NCBI GenBank assembly: GCA_022565075.1
Contig: JADFKG010000128.1
Span: 1 to 5,922, forward strand
Source: Chloroflexota bacterium
GTDB lineage: Bacteria > Chloroflexota > Dehalococcoidia > SM23-28-2 > RBG-16-64-32
Reading direction: 5' to 3'
Length of the DNA: 5,922 nt
A model generated the notes under the pieces. It made no database searches, was not told the DNA's origin, and worked only from the letters and a program-made list of their open reading frames with translations. Position numbers and translations under genes: made by a program. This document shows, piece by piece, positions 1 through 5,110 of this stretch. The number at the start of each line of letters is the position of its first letter. Position 1 is the first letter of the stretch.

Positions 1-2
1 TT

Positions 3-734
3 ATCCTGGAACCGACCGGCGCCTCGTGGGGCACGCTCCCACTCGACCCGGCGTTCCTCTCGGCGCTGCGCGATGCGACGACGCGCCACAACACCGTTCT
101 CATCTTCGACGAGGTGGTGACCGGCTTCCGGGTGTCGCCCGGCGGCACACAGGCCCGCTACGGCGTGACGCCGGACCTGACGACGCTGGCCAAGATCCTC
201 GCCGGCGGCATGCCCGGCGGCGCCGTTTGCGGCCGCGGCGACGTCATGTCGATGATCGAGTTCCGCGACTCGCCCTGGAACGCCCGCAAACGCGTGCAGC
301 ACCCGGGCACCTTCAACGCCAACCCGGTCTCCGCCGCCGCCGGGGACGCGATGCTGGCGATGGTCGCCACCGGGGAGCACCACGCACGCGCCGACGCCCT
401 CAACGAGCGCCTGATCAGCGAGCTGAACGGCGTGCTCGAGCGCACAGGCGTGCCAGGCGTAGTCTACGGGCTCGCCAGCTACTTCCACATAGCGCTGGGA
501 CAGAAGGCGCCGCGACCGCAGGGTGGCATCGAGTGGCCCGGGCCGGACGCGCCGCCGCCGATGCCGGGTAAGCTCAACGTCGCGCTCAAGCGGGCGTTGA
601 TCAACCACGGAGTCGACCTGATGGGCGGCAGCGGCGGCTTCGTCAGCGGCATTCACACTGACGCCGACATCGATCACACGATCAAGGCGTTCGAGGCGGC
701 GGTCGGCGAGATGCGCGCCGAAGACCTCGTCTGA
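3..734 (+). CDS. Class III aminotransferase, glutamate-1-semialdehyde aminomutase-like (C-terminal part)
   Basis: The 5' end lies outside the window; the frame is open from base 3 and gives 243 residues up to TGA. Class III (fold type I) aminotransferases move an amino group using pyridoxal phosphate in the cytoplasm. Visible here are the cofactor Asp in IFDEVVTGFR (Asp36 of this fragment), the Schiff-base Lys64 in LAKILAGGMPGGA, and HPGTFNANPVSAAAG, which matches the phosphate-binding GT..GNP segment. The order and spacing follow HemL (IDEVMTGFR, LGKIIGGGMPVGA, GTLSGNP), and the C-terminal SGGFVSGIHTDADID corresponds to the end of HemL. The changed GTFNANP and the AlaGly-poor, Pro-rich stretch near residues 165-182 make a true heme-pathway HemL doubtful. 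A paralogue acting on another amino or keto substrate fits equally well. No heme genes are nearby. The TGA overlaps the start of a 7-bp repeat array. Confidence 0.88.
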   Translation: MLEPTGASWGTLPLDPAFLSALRDATTRHNTVLIFDEVVTGFRVSPGGTQARYGVTPDLTTLAKILAGGMPGGAVCGRGDVMSMIEFRDSPWNARKRVQHPGTFNANPVSAAAGDAMLAMVATGEHHARADALNERLISELNGVLERTGVPGVVYGLASYFHIALGQKAPRPQGGIEWPGPDAPPPMPGKLNVALKRALINHGVDLMGGSGGFVSGIHTDADIDHTIKAFEAAVGEMRAEDLV

Positions 735-762
735 GACAGGTGACAAGAGACAGGAGACAGGG
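735..762 (+). repeat. Tandem heptamer array A (4 x GACARGN)
   Basis: Four adjacent 7-bp units read gacaggt, gacaaga, gacagga and gacaggg with no gaps. The array begins at the base after the aminotransferase TGA, and the ten bases ctgagacagg, including the stop codon, recur exactly at the 3' end of the capA-like gene on the other strand. The arrangement recalls the short tandemly repeated heptamers (STRR) described in cyanobacteria, but the unit differs and the host is probably not a cyanobacterium. Function is unknown. Confidence 0.8.
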
Positions 763-784
763 AACGGAGCCAGTCCTCTCCTCT

Positions 785-812
785 GACACCTCACACCTGG
801 CACCTCACACCT
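785..812 (+). repeat. Tandem heptamer array B (4 x NNCACCT)
   Basis: Four adjacent 7-bp units read gacacct, cacacct, ggcacct and cacacct; within them the 12-mer cacctcacacct occurs twice exactly (787-798 and 801-812). On the opposite strand the units become aggtgNN, close to the aggtgac junction in array A, so A and B look like members of one family in opposite orientation, separated by 22 bp. The array ends 13 bp before the MFS start codon and leaves no visible Shine-Dalgarno sequence or promoter there. Confidence 0.75.
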
Positions 813-825
813 CGATTCGCCAACC

Positions 826-2028
826 ATGAATCCGGACGAGCGCCGCATCATGACGTACATCGGGATGGCGCATGGGCTGACGCATATCCTCGAACTAACG
901 TACGCGGCGATGTTGACCCGAATCGCGGCCGAATTCGGCCTTCGCGCCGTCGTCACCGGCGGTATCGCAACGATATTCGGCTGGGCCTTCGGCAGCAGCG
1001 CCATACCGTCCGGCTTTCTCGCCGACCGCCTGGGCTCGCGGCAGGTGCTCGTATACGCCTTCGCTGGATCGGCGGTGATGGCCGTGCTCGTCGGGCTCTC
1101 GCCGAATGAATGGTGGCTGACCGCAGCGCTGCTCGGTCTCGGGCTGACGGCTGGGTTATACCACCCGGCGGGCATCTCGCTCGTCGCCCAGGGCGTGCGC
1201 CAGCGGGGACTGGGGCTCGGCCTCCACGGCGTGGCTGGGAACGTCGGTCAGGCGATGGCGCCGGCGATCGCCATCGGCCTCGCCTTGCTCGTCGACTGGC
1301 GGCTTGCGTTCTTCTTCGTCGGCGGCCTGTCGGCGCTCCTGGCGCTGGTCCTGGCGATGACGCGGCTCGACGTGCGGCCCGGCTCGGAGACAGTCGCCGT
1401 CGACGCCGCCGAGGAGGCCGGTGACCGGAGCACGAAGGAGGGCCACCGCTTCTTCATCCCGCTGCTGCTCGTCTACGCGGCCTTCATCGTCAGCGGCATG
1501 GTCTACCGCGGGGCGATCACTTACCTGCCGAAGCACCTGGAGGACTTCGTGAACGCCGACTTCGGCGGCGCCTTCGTCACGGTCGCGCTGCTCACCGGCG
1601 CAGTCGGACAGCTCGTCGGCGGCGCCCTGTCTCAACGCTATCGGCTGGAGTCGCTGGCTCCGATCATCTGCTTGCTGACGATACCGCCGCTCGTGCTCAC
1701 GGGCATCGTCAGCGGCTGGGGGCTCGTCATCATCGCCTCGGTGTTCGTGTTCTTCTACTTCGCCGCGCAGCCGCTCTGGACAGGCCTCATCGCGGACTAC
1801 TCGCCGCCGGGCGCGGTCGGCCGCAGCTACGGCTTCTCGTTCTTCGCGGGCTTCGGGTTGGGCGGGACGGGCGGCATCATCGCCGGCGTTTTCGTCGACA
1901 TCTGGGACACGCAGGCGGCGTTCCTGGGCCTCTCGGCGATCATGTCCGGGACGGTCTTCATCGCGCTCACGCTATGGTGGATGGCAAACCGTCGCCGTCG
2001 AGCTGCAGCTCCGTCCCGCTCGTCCTGA
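826..2028 (+). CDS. MFS transporter, fosmidomycin-resistance (Fsr)-like
   Basis: This 400-residue integral inner-membrane protein has the usual length and about twelve hydrophobic segments of a major facilitator, split by a charged central loop at residues 180-208. Motif A, the loop between helices 2 and 3, is GFLADRLGSRQ at 63-73. The segments HGLTHILELTY (16-26), YHPAGISLVAQG (112-123) and LHGVAGNVGQAMAP (133-146) resemble the Fsr branch, which has an FHP..A motif and a G..GN.G..L.P helix. That branch includes drug exporters, but the substrate here cannot be read from sequence. The ATG at 826 was chosen because it leaves a short polar N-terminus before helix 1; Met9 (base 850) is an alternative. 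No Shine-Dalgarno sequence is visible. It follows the aminotransferase by 91 bp and could be co-transcribed. The basic C-terminal tail ends PSRSS, whose last codons and TGA lie inside a partial palindromic repeat. Confidence 0.9.
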   Translation: MNPDERRIMTYIGMAHGLTHILELTYAAMLTRIAAEFGLRAVVTGGIATIFGWAFGSSAIPSGFLADRLGSRQVLVYAFAGSAVMAVLVGLSPNEWWLTAALLGLGLTAGLYHPAGISLVAQGVRQRGLGLGLHGVAGNVGQAMAPAIAIGLALLVDWRLAFFFVGGLSALLALVLAMTRLDVRPGSETVAVDAAEEAGDRSTKEGHRFFIPLLLVYAAFIVSGMVYRGAITYLPKHLEDFVNADFGGAFVTVALLTGAVGQLVGGALSQRYRLESLAPIICLLTIPPLVLTGIVSGWGLVIIASVFVFFYFAAQPLWTGLIADYSPPGAVGRSYGFSFFAGFGLGGTGGIIAGVFVDIWDTQAAFLGLSAIMSGTVFIALTLWWMANRRRRAAAPSRSS

Positions 2029-2033
2029 GGCTC
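2016..2033 (+). repeat. Half copy of palindromic repeat, overlapping the MFS stop
   Basis: The 18 bases ccgctcgtcctgaggctc match the left arm and part of the loop of the stem-loop at 5608-5640 at 17 of 18 positions. The one difference (g for a) would turn the single mismatch in that stem into a perfect pair, so this may be closer to the ancestral arm. The right arm is absent. The TGA of the MFS gene is the tga inside cctgagg. Confidence 0.7.
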
Positions 2034-2100
2034 ACGGGCATCGCGCCCCGCCCCACCCTGGCGAGGCTAAAGCCATGCGGCTACGGGAGGACATCCCGCA

Positions 2101-2132
2101 TCGCTATGGTTCGAGAGCCTCACCATGAGCGG
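2101..2132 (-). repeat. Extragenic palindromic stem-loop repeat, copy 1
   Basis: Read on the minus strand, ccgctcatggt, loop gaggctctcga and accatagcg form a 9-10 bp stem with one bulged C. The 11-nt loop is identical to that of the copy at 5608-5640, while the stem bases beside the loop changed in pairs (TGGT/ACCA here, TCCT/AGGA there). It lies between convergent genes, and a role in bidirectional 3'-end formation or mRNA stability is plausible. The loop and stem recall widespread extragenic palindromes with a cctgag...tcgaagg core, known to me only from memory. Confidence 0.75.
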
Positions 2133-2143
2133 ATTGGAGCGTG

Positions 2144-2171
2144 ACTTGTCTCCTGCCACTTGGCTCCTGTC
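2144..2171 (-). repeat. Tandem heptamer array C (4 x GNCARGW)
   Basis: On the minus strand, starting at the base after the TGA of the capA-like gene, four adjacent 7-bp units read gacagga, gccaagt, ggcagga and gacaagt. Phase, unit length, copy number and position relative to the stop codon are the same as in array A at 735-762, and the first ten bases including the stop (ctgagacagg) are identical. The second and third units have diverged at position 2. Confidence 0.78.
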
Positions 2172-3287
2172 TCAGTCGCCCAGCAGGTCCGCCAGTTGCT
2201 GGCTGGCGTCGCGCATGCCGTCGAGGACCGCCTGGCGCTCCTCGCCCACCATCGGTGCCGGCTGCGCCGAGTTCTCGATCAGCGTCGGCACGTACTCCAC
2301 GCCGATCAGCTGGTCGTCGTAGAACGTGTACTTGCCGATGACCCCAACTCGCGTCTCGTAGCTCCACATCTGGTCGAAGATGTAGTTGCCGTGCGCGTAC
2401 GTGATGTACCCGCCCTCATAGGCCTCAACGGCCTGCACCCAGTGCGGGTGGTTGCCGATCACGAGGTCGGCGCCGGCGTCGATGGCGAGATGGCCGATCG
2501 TCACCGGGTCGTCAGTCGCGACGCCGGGCGCGACCGTCGGCAGCGAGACATACTCAGCGCCCCAGTGAAAGGAGACAGCCAGCACGTCGACCTGGGCACG
2601 CAGCGCTTCGATCTGCTCGACCATCGCCGTTCGATCGATCACCTCGATGACGCCGTTGAAAGCGAGAAAGCCGAACTTGAGGCCGCGCACGTCGATGATC
2701 GCCGGCGTCTGACGGTCGGCCCAGGCCATGCCGGCGGCCTCCAGGTGACCGACCGTTTCGGCGATGCCGTCGAAGCCCCAGTTGCCGATGTGGTTGTTCT
2801 CGATCGTCACGACGTCGACACCGGCCGCTACCAGCGCGTCCGTGAAGCCAGGCCGGCCGCAGAAGGTGAAGCCCTCCGTGTGCACAGGGCAGTGGCCGAT
2901 GAGTGGCGCCTCCAGGTTGACGACAGTCACGTCGGCGTCCGCCACGATTTCGGCCGTCTTCTCGACGGTATAGAGGAAGTTGTCGCCCTCCTGGCGGATG
3001 ATGAAGTCGGTGCCACGGGCGGGTATCACGTCTCCCGTCGCGATCAGCGTGCGCAGGCGCGAAGGGTCGAGGTTGTACTGCCCGAGGTCGCGCGGCGGGA
3101 AGACGTCCGCGATCGTCAGAGCGGGAACCGGACGGGGCGTCGGGCTGGGGGTGAACGTGGGCGAAGCGGTCGGCGTCGGGTTTTGCAGCACGTCCGTGGG
3201 GCCGGGCGTGGGGTCGTCCGTCCCGCCGCCCGAACAGGCGACAGCAAGGAGAAGCAGCGCCGCGAGCGAGACCGGCAATCGCAACAT
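2172..3287 (-). CDS. CapA/PgsA-like metallophosphatase-fold lipoprotein (PGA_cap family)
   Basis: A 371-residue protein probably anchored outside the membrane. Residues 1-18 form a lipoprotein signal peptide (MLRLP, a hydrophobic run, then LAVAC with Cys18 as the lipidated residue). Residues 26-55 are a Pro/Thr-rich linker. The catalytic-fold domain runs from about 80 to 340 and shows the family motifs in order: ATGDVIPAR (83-91), VVNLEAPL (122-129), ENNHIGNWGFDG (163-174), SFHWGAEY (239-246), IGNHPHWVQ (277-285) and YAHGNYIFD (297-305). The Asp, Asn and His residues of these motifs would bind metals. Family members serve in poly-gamma-glutamate capsule synthesis, but no pgsB or pgsC partner is present, so an orphan role in the envelope is likelier. 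The frame stays open upstream into the dehydrogenase gene; ATG 3287 is chosen because the signal peptide begins there and a TATACT box lies 8 bp upstream. The usual family ANNH appears as ENNH. Confidence 0.9.
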   Translation of the reverse strand: MLRLPVSLAALLLLAVACSGGGTDDPTPGPTDVLQNPTPTASPTFTPSPTPRPVPALTIADVFPPRDLGQYNLDPSRLRTLIATGDVIPARGTDFIIRQEGDNFLYTVEKTAEIVADADVTVVNLEAPLIGHCPVHTEGFTFCGRPGFTDALVAAGVDVVTIENNHIGNWGFDGIAETVGHLEAAGMAWADRQTPAIIDVRGLKFGFLAFNGVIEVIDRTAMVEQIEALRAQVDVLAVSFHWGAEYVSLPTVAPGVATDDPVTIGHLAIDAGADLVIGNHPHWVQAVEAYEGGYITYAHGNYIFDQMWSYETRVGVIGKYTFYDDQLIGVEYVPTLIENSAQPAPMVGEERQAVLDGMRDASQQLADLLGD

Positions 3288-3295
3288 GCGCGTGT

Positions 3296-3303
3296 AGTAT
3301 AAG
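3296..3303. promoter_or_regulatory. Overlapping divergent -10 elements (capA-like / acyl-CoA dehydrogenase)
   Basis: The minus strand reads TATACT (3301 to 3296), a strong -10 box, exactly 8 bp before the ATG of the capA-like gene, so transcription would begin at or within a base or two of the start codon and give a leaderless mRNA. The plus strand of the same bases reads TATAAG (3298-3303), a plausible -10 for the dehydrogenase with a leader of about 20 nt. The surrounding gtagtataagtac is nearly symmetric. No convincing -35 box is visible on either side. Confidence 0.55.
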
Positions 3304-3305
3304 TA

Positions 3306-3321
3306 CGGCGCGCTGGCGCCG
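3306..3321. promoter_or_regulatory. Perfect inverted repeat in divergent promoter region
   Basis: CGGCGC and GCGCCG form a perfect 6-bp inverted repeat around the loop gctg. It lies just downstream of the proposed dehydrogenase -10 and in the -35 area of the capA-like promoter. It could be an operator acting on both genes, or a small hairpin at the 5' end of the dehydrogenase mRNA. In GC-rich DNA a 6-bp match may also be chance. Confidence 0.35.
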
Positions 3322-3329
3322 GGTAGCGT

Positions 3330-4517
3330 ATGAGATTCCGATTCTCCCCTGAAGAAGAGGCCTTCCGCGAAGAGATCCGCGCTTTTCTGCGCGATGAGCT
3401 GCCGGACGGCTGGGCGCAGGGGGACGGCGGCGGCGTCTTCGGCGAGGCCGCGGCGGACCGCTGGCAGTTCCTGCGCGACTTCCAGCGCAAGCTCTCGGCG
3501 AAAGGGTGGCTGACGCTCGGCTGGCCGAAGGAGCGAGGCGGCATGGCAGCCGGTCACATGATGCAGGTCATCTACAGCGAGGAGATGTCCTATAACCGCG
3601 CCCCGACGCAGGTCGGCGTCGGCCCGGACCGCGTCGGCCCAACGATCATCCTCGCTGGCACCGAGGAGCAGATGGCGCAACACCTGCCCGCGATCGCCAG
3701 CGCCGAGACCGTCTGGTGCCAGGGCTTCAGCGAACCGGGCTCAGGCTCCGACCTCGCCTCGCTGCAGACCCGCGCCGAGCTGGACGGGGACCACTTCATC
3801 GTCAGCGGCCAGAAGATCTGGACGTCGATCGCCCACCGGGCCGACTGGTGCGTCCTGCTCGTCCGCACCGACCCCAAGGCGCCGAAGCACAAGGGGATCA
3901 GCTATCTGCTCGTCGACATGTCGCTCCCCGGCATCGAGGTGCGGCCGCTGATCGACCTCACCGGACGGCACACGTTCAACGATGTGTTCTTCGATAACGT
4001 CCGCGTGCCCCGCGACTGCCTCGTCGGCGGCCTCAACGAGGGCTGGTACATCGCCGCCGCCACGCTCGACTTCGAGCGCTCCGGCATCAATCGCGTCGTC
4101 GCCGGCATCCGCATCTACGAGGAGCTGGCGGAGTACTGCCGGACGTCTACCAACGGAGAGCGGCCGATTGAGCGGCCAGGCGTGGCGACGACGCTGGCGG
4201 AGCTGGCCCTCGAATTCCAGATCGGCCGCCTGCTCGCCTATCGCGTGGCCTCGATGCAGGCGCGCGGACAGGTGCCCAACGCCGAAGCATCGCTCTCCAA
4301 GGTCTTCGGCTCGGAGCTACAGCAACGGTTGGCCGACAGCGCGCTCAACATCGTCGGCCTGCCCTCGCAACTCACCGCCGAGAGCATCGGCGCACCGTTG
4401 GGAGGCCGCCTGCACGAGTACTACCTTTCGACCGCCGGCCTGACGATCGCCGCCGGCACGAGCGAGATCCAGCGCAACATCATCGCCGGCCGCGGCCTGG
4501 GTCTCCCCCGAGGCTGA
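3330..4517 (+). CDS. Acyl-CoA dehydrogenase family protein
   Basis: A complete 395-residue FAD flavoenzyme of normal family length, which would introduce a trans-2 double bond into an acyl-CoA and pass electrons to electron-transfer flavoprotein in the cytoplasm. The N-terminal helical domain covers about 1-125. The first signature, QGFSEPGSGSDLAS, is at 131-144 and leads into the middle beta domain with the flavin-contacting GQKIWTSIAHRADW (160-173). The C-terminal helical domain starts near 235 and ends with the second signature GTSEIQRNIIAGRGLGLP (376-393). The catalytic Glu found before GT in medium-chain enzymes (YEGT) is Ala375 here; Glu249 in LDFER matches the helix-G Glu used by isovaleryl-CoA and long-chain enzymes. 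The sequence resembles actinobacterial FadE types for branched or ring substrates, but the substrate is not determinable. ATG 3330 gives the standard RFRFSPEEEAFRE start; no Shine-Dalgarno sequence is seen. Confidence 0.93.
   Translation: MRFRFSPEEEAFREEIRAFLRDELPDGWAQGDGGGVFGEAAADRWQFLRDFQRKLSAKGWLTLGWPKERGGMAAGHMMQVIYSEEMSYNRAPTQVGVGPDRVGPTIILAGTEEQMAQHLPAIASAETVWCQGFSEPGSGSDLASLQTRAELDGDHFIVSGQKIWTSIAHRADWCVLLVRTDPKAPKHKGISYLLVDMSLPGIEVRPLIDLTGRHTFNDVFFDNVRVPRDCLVGGLNEGWYIAAATLDFERSGINRVVAGIRIYEELAEYCRTSTNGERPIERPGVATTLAELALEFQIGRLLAYRVASMQARGQVPNAEASLSKVFGSELQQRLADSALNIVGLPSQLTAESIGAPLGGRLHEYYLSTAGLTIAAGTSEIQRNIIAGRGLGLPRG
4510..4513 (+). promoter_or_regulatory. Possible ribosome binding site (GAGG) within the dehydrogenase 3' end
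   Basis: GAGG ends one base before the dehydrogenase's last-codon/stop area and is the only Shine-Dalgarno-like sequence near the next gene. It is 21 bp from GTG 4535, too far for normal use, but 6 bp from an in-frame CTG at 4520. It therefore either supports a rare CTG start or is irrelevant, with GTG reached by translational coupling. Confidence 0.25.
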
Positions 4518-4534
4518 CGCTGCACTTCGACACG

Positions 4535-5083
4535 GTGCCCGCGCTGCCGGAACCGAGGCGGGCGACGCCGCTCACGCACATCGCCGTCATCCTCCTCGCC
4601 CTGGCGGGTGGCGCGCTGGGGATCGGCGGCGCCGTCATCGCCGAGATCGGATCGGGAGGCTTCCTCCTTCTGATCTTCATCGGAGCGCCGATAATCGAGG
4701 AGATCTTTAAGCCGATCGGCGTCTACCTCGGCCAGGTCTGGTTTTCTCAGGCCCTGCGCAACCGCATCTACGTCGCCCTCCTCTGCGCGCTGGGCGGCGT
4801 GGTCTTCGGCCTGATCGAAAGCTGGGTTTACATCAACGTCTACGTCGACGACCCGTCCGACGCCTACACGCAGTTCCGCTACACCGTGCCCGTGGCCCTG
4901 CACGCCGCCGCCAGCTTCATCGTCGGCCTCGGCCTGACGTACGCTGTCGTCGACTGGGTGAACGGACGGGGCAAGCTCCCGAAGTCGTCGCGCAACTTCT
5001 ACATCGGCGGCGTCCTCCTGCACGCGGTCTATAACACGAGCGCCGTCATCCTTACCGTCGCCGGCGTCCTCGACGACTTTTAG
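4535..5083 (+). CDS. PrsW-like intramembrane metalloprotease family protein
   Basis: A 182-residue membrane protein with about five hydrophobic segments (roughly 14-37, 42-65, 77-103, 117-141 and 155-178). Conserved polar residues fall inside these segments in PrsW order: APIIEEIFK (51-59; Glu55, Glu56, Lys59), FGLIESWVY (91-99; Glu95), LHAAASFIVG (122-131; His123) and LLHAVYN (161-167; His163, Asn167). PrsW-family proteins are thought to bind zinc through such residues and cut transmembrane substrates; Bacillus PrsW cleaves the anti-sigma factor RsiW. No anti-sigma factor is present here, so the substrate is unknown. It is shorter than typical PrsW but keeps the core. The start is GTG, 17 bp after the dehydrogenase stop. 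The frame is open further upstream with CTG at 4514 and 4520 but no ATG. Close spacing suggests co-transcription with the dehydrogenase; a functional link is not evident. Confidence 0.75.
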   Translation: MPALPEPRRATPLTHIAVILLALAGGALGIGGAVIAEIGSGGFLLLIFIGAPIIEEIFKPIGVYLGQVWFSQALRNRIYVALLCALGGVVFGLIESWVYINVYVDDPSDAYTQFRYTVPVALHAAASFIVGLGLTYAVVDWVNGRGKLPKSSRNFYIGGVLLHAVYNTSAVILTVAGVLDDF

Positions 5084-5096
5084 ACTGCATCCTCCG

Positions 5097-5102
5097 TATA
5101 CT
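5097..5102 (+). promoter_or_regulatory. -10 element TATACT for the DinB-like gene, probable leaderless start
   Basis: TATACT lies exactly 8 bp before ATG 5111, in the 27-bp gap after the PrsW-like gene. This is the same hexamer and spacing as for the capA-like gene. Transcription beginning 7-8 bp downstream would start at the ATG. A GGGAG lies in between, only 3 bp from the ATG, which is too close for a typical ribosome binding site. No -35 box is evident. Confidence 0.5.
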
Positions 5103-5110
5103 GGGAGCGC

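Larger units (their letters stand above)
2029..2171. other. Convergent intergenic region composed of repeats
   Basis: This is the gap between the 3' ends of the MFS gene and the capA-like gene. It holds the end of the half repeat, a weak stem ATGCGG (2075-2080) with CCGCAT (2096-2101) that competes with CGGGA/TCCCG (2084-2088 and 2094-2098), a full stem-loop repeat (2101-2132) and a heptamer array (2144-2171). No run of T follows any stem, so there is no classical intrinsic terminator. I see no gene here. Confidence 0.6.

Noticed and set aside
26..571. Arg-rich plus-strand open frame over the aminotransferase
   Set aside because: It is a frame shadow; the aminotransferase motifs lie in the other frame without interruption.
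2001..2010. Perfect 10-bp palindrome agctgcagct, recurring at 5873-5882
   Set aside because: Both copies are in coding sequence (Leu/Gln/Ala codons), unrelated in flanks, and likely by chance in this composition.
2075..2101. Rho-independent terminator between the convergent MFS and capA-like genes
   Set aside because: The 6-bp stem has a 15-nt loop, a competing fold and no T run on either strand.
2172..3287. A poly-gamma-glutamate capsule operon
   Set aside because: Only the CapA/PgsA-like protein is present; no CapB ligase or CapC neighbour lies on either side.
2160..3302. Long plus-strand open frame of 380 codons
   Set aside because: It is fully antisense to the capA-like gene and rich in Arg, Val, Asp and His with no family motifs; a typical GC-rich shadow.
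3288..3683. Upstream extension of the capA-like frame, giving a 503-residue protein
   Set aside because: It runs antisense through the 5' part of the dehydrogenase gene. The extra residues are not protein-like, whereas ATG 3287 begins a good lipoprotein signal peptide with a -10 box before it.
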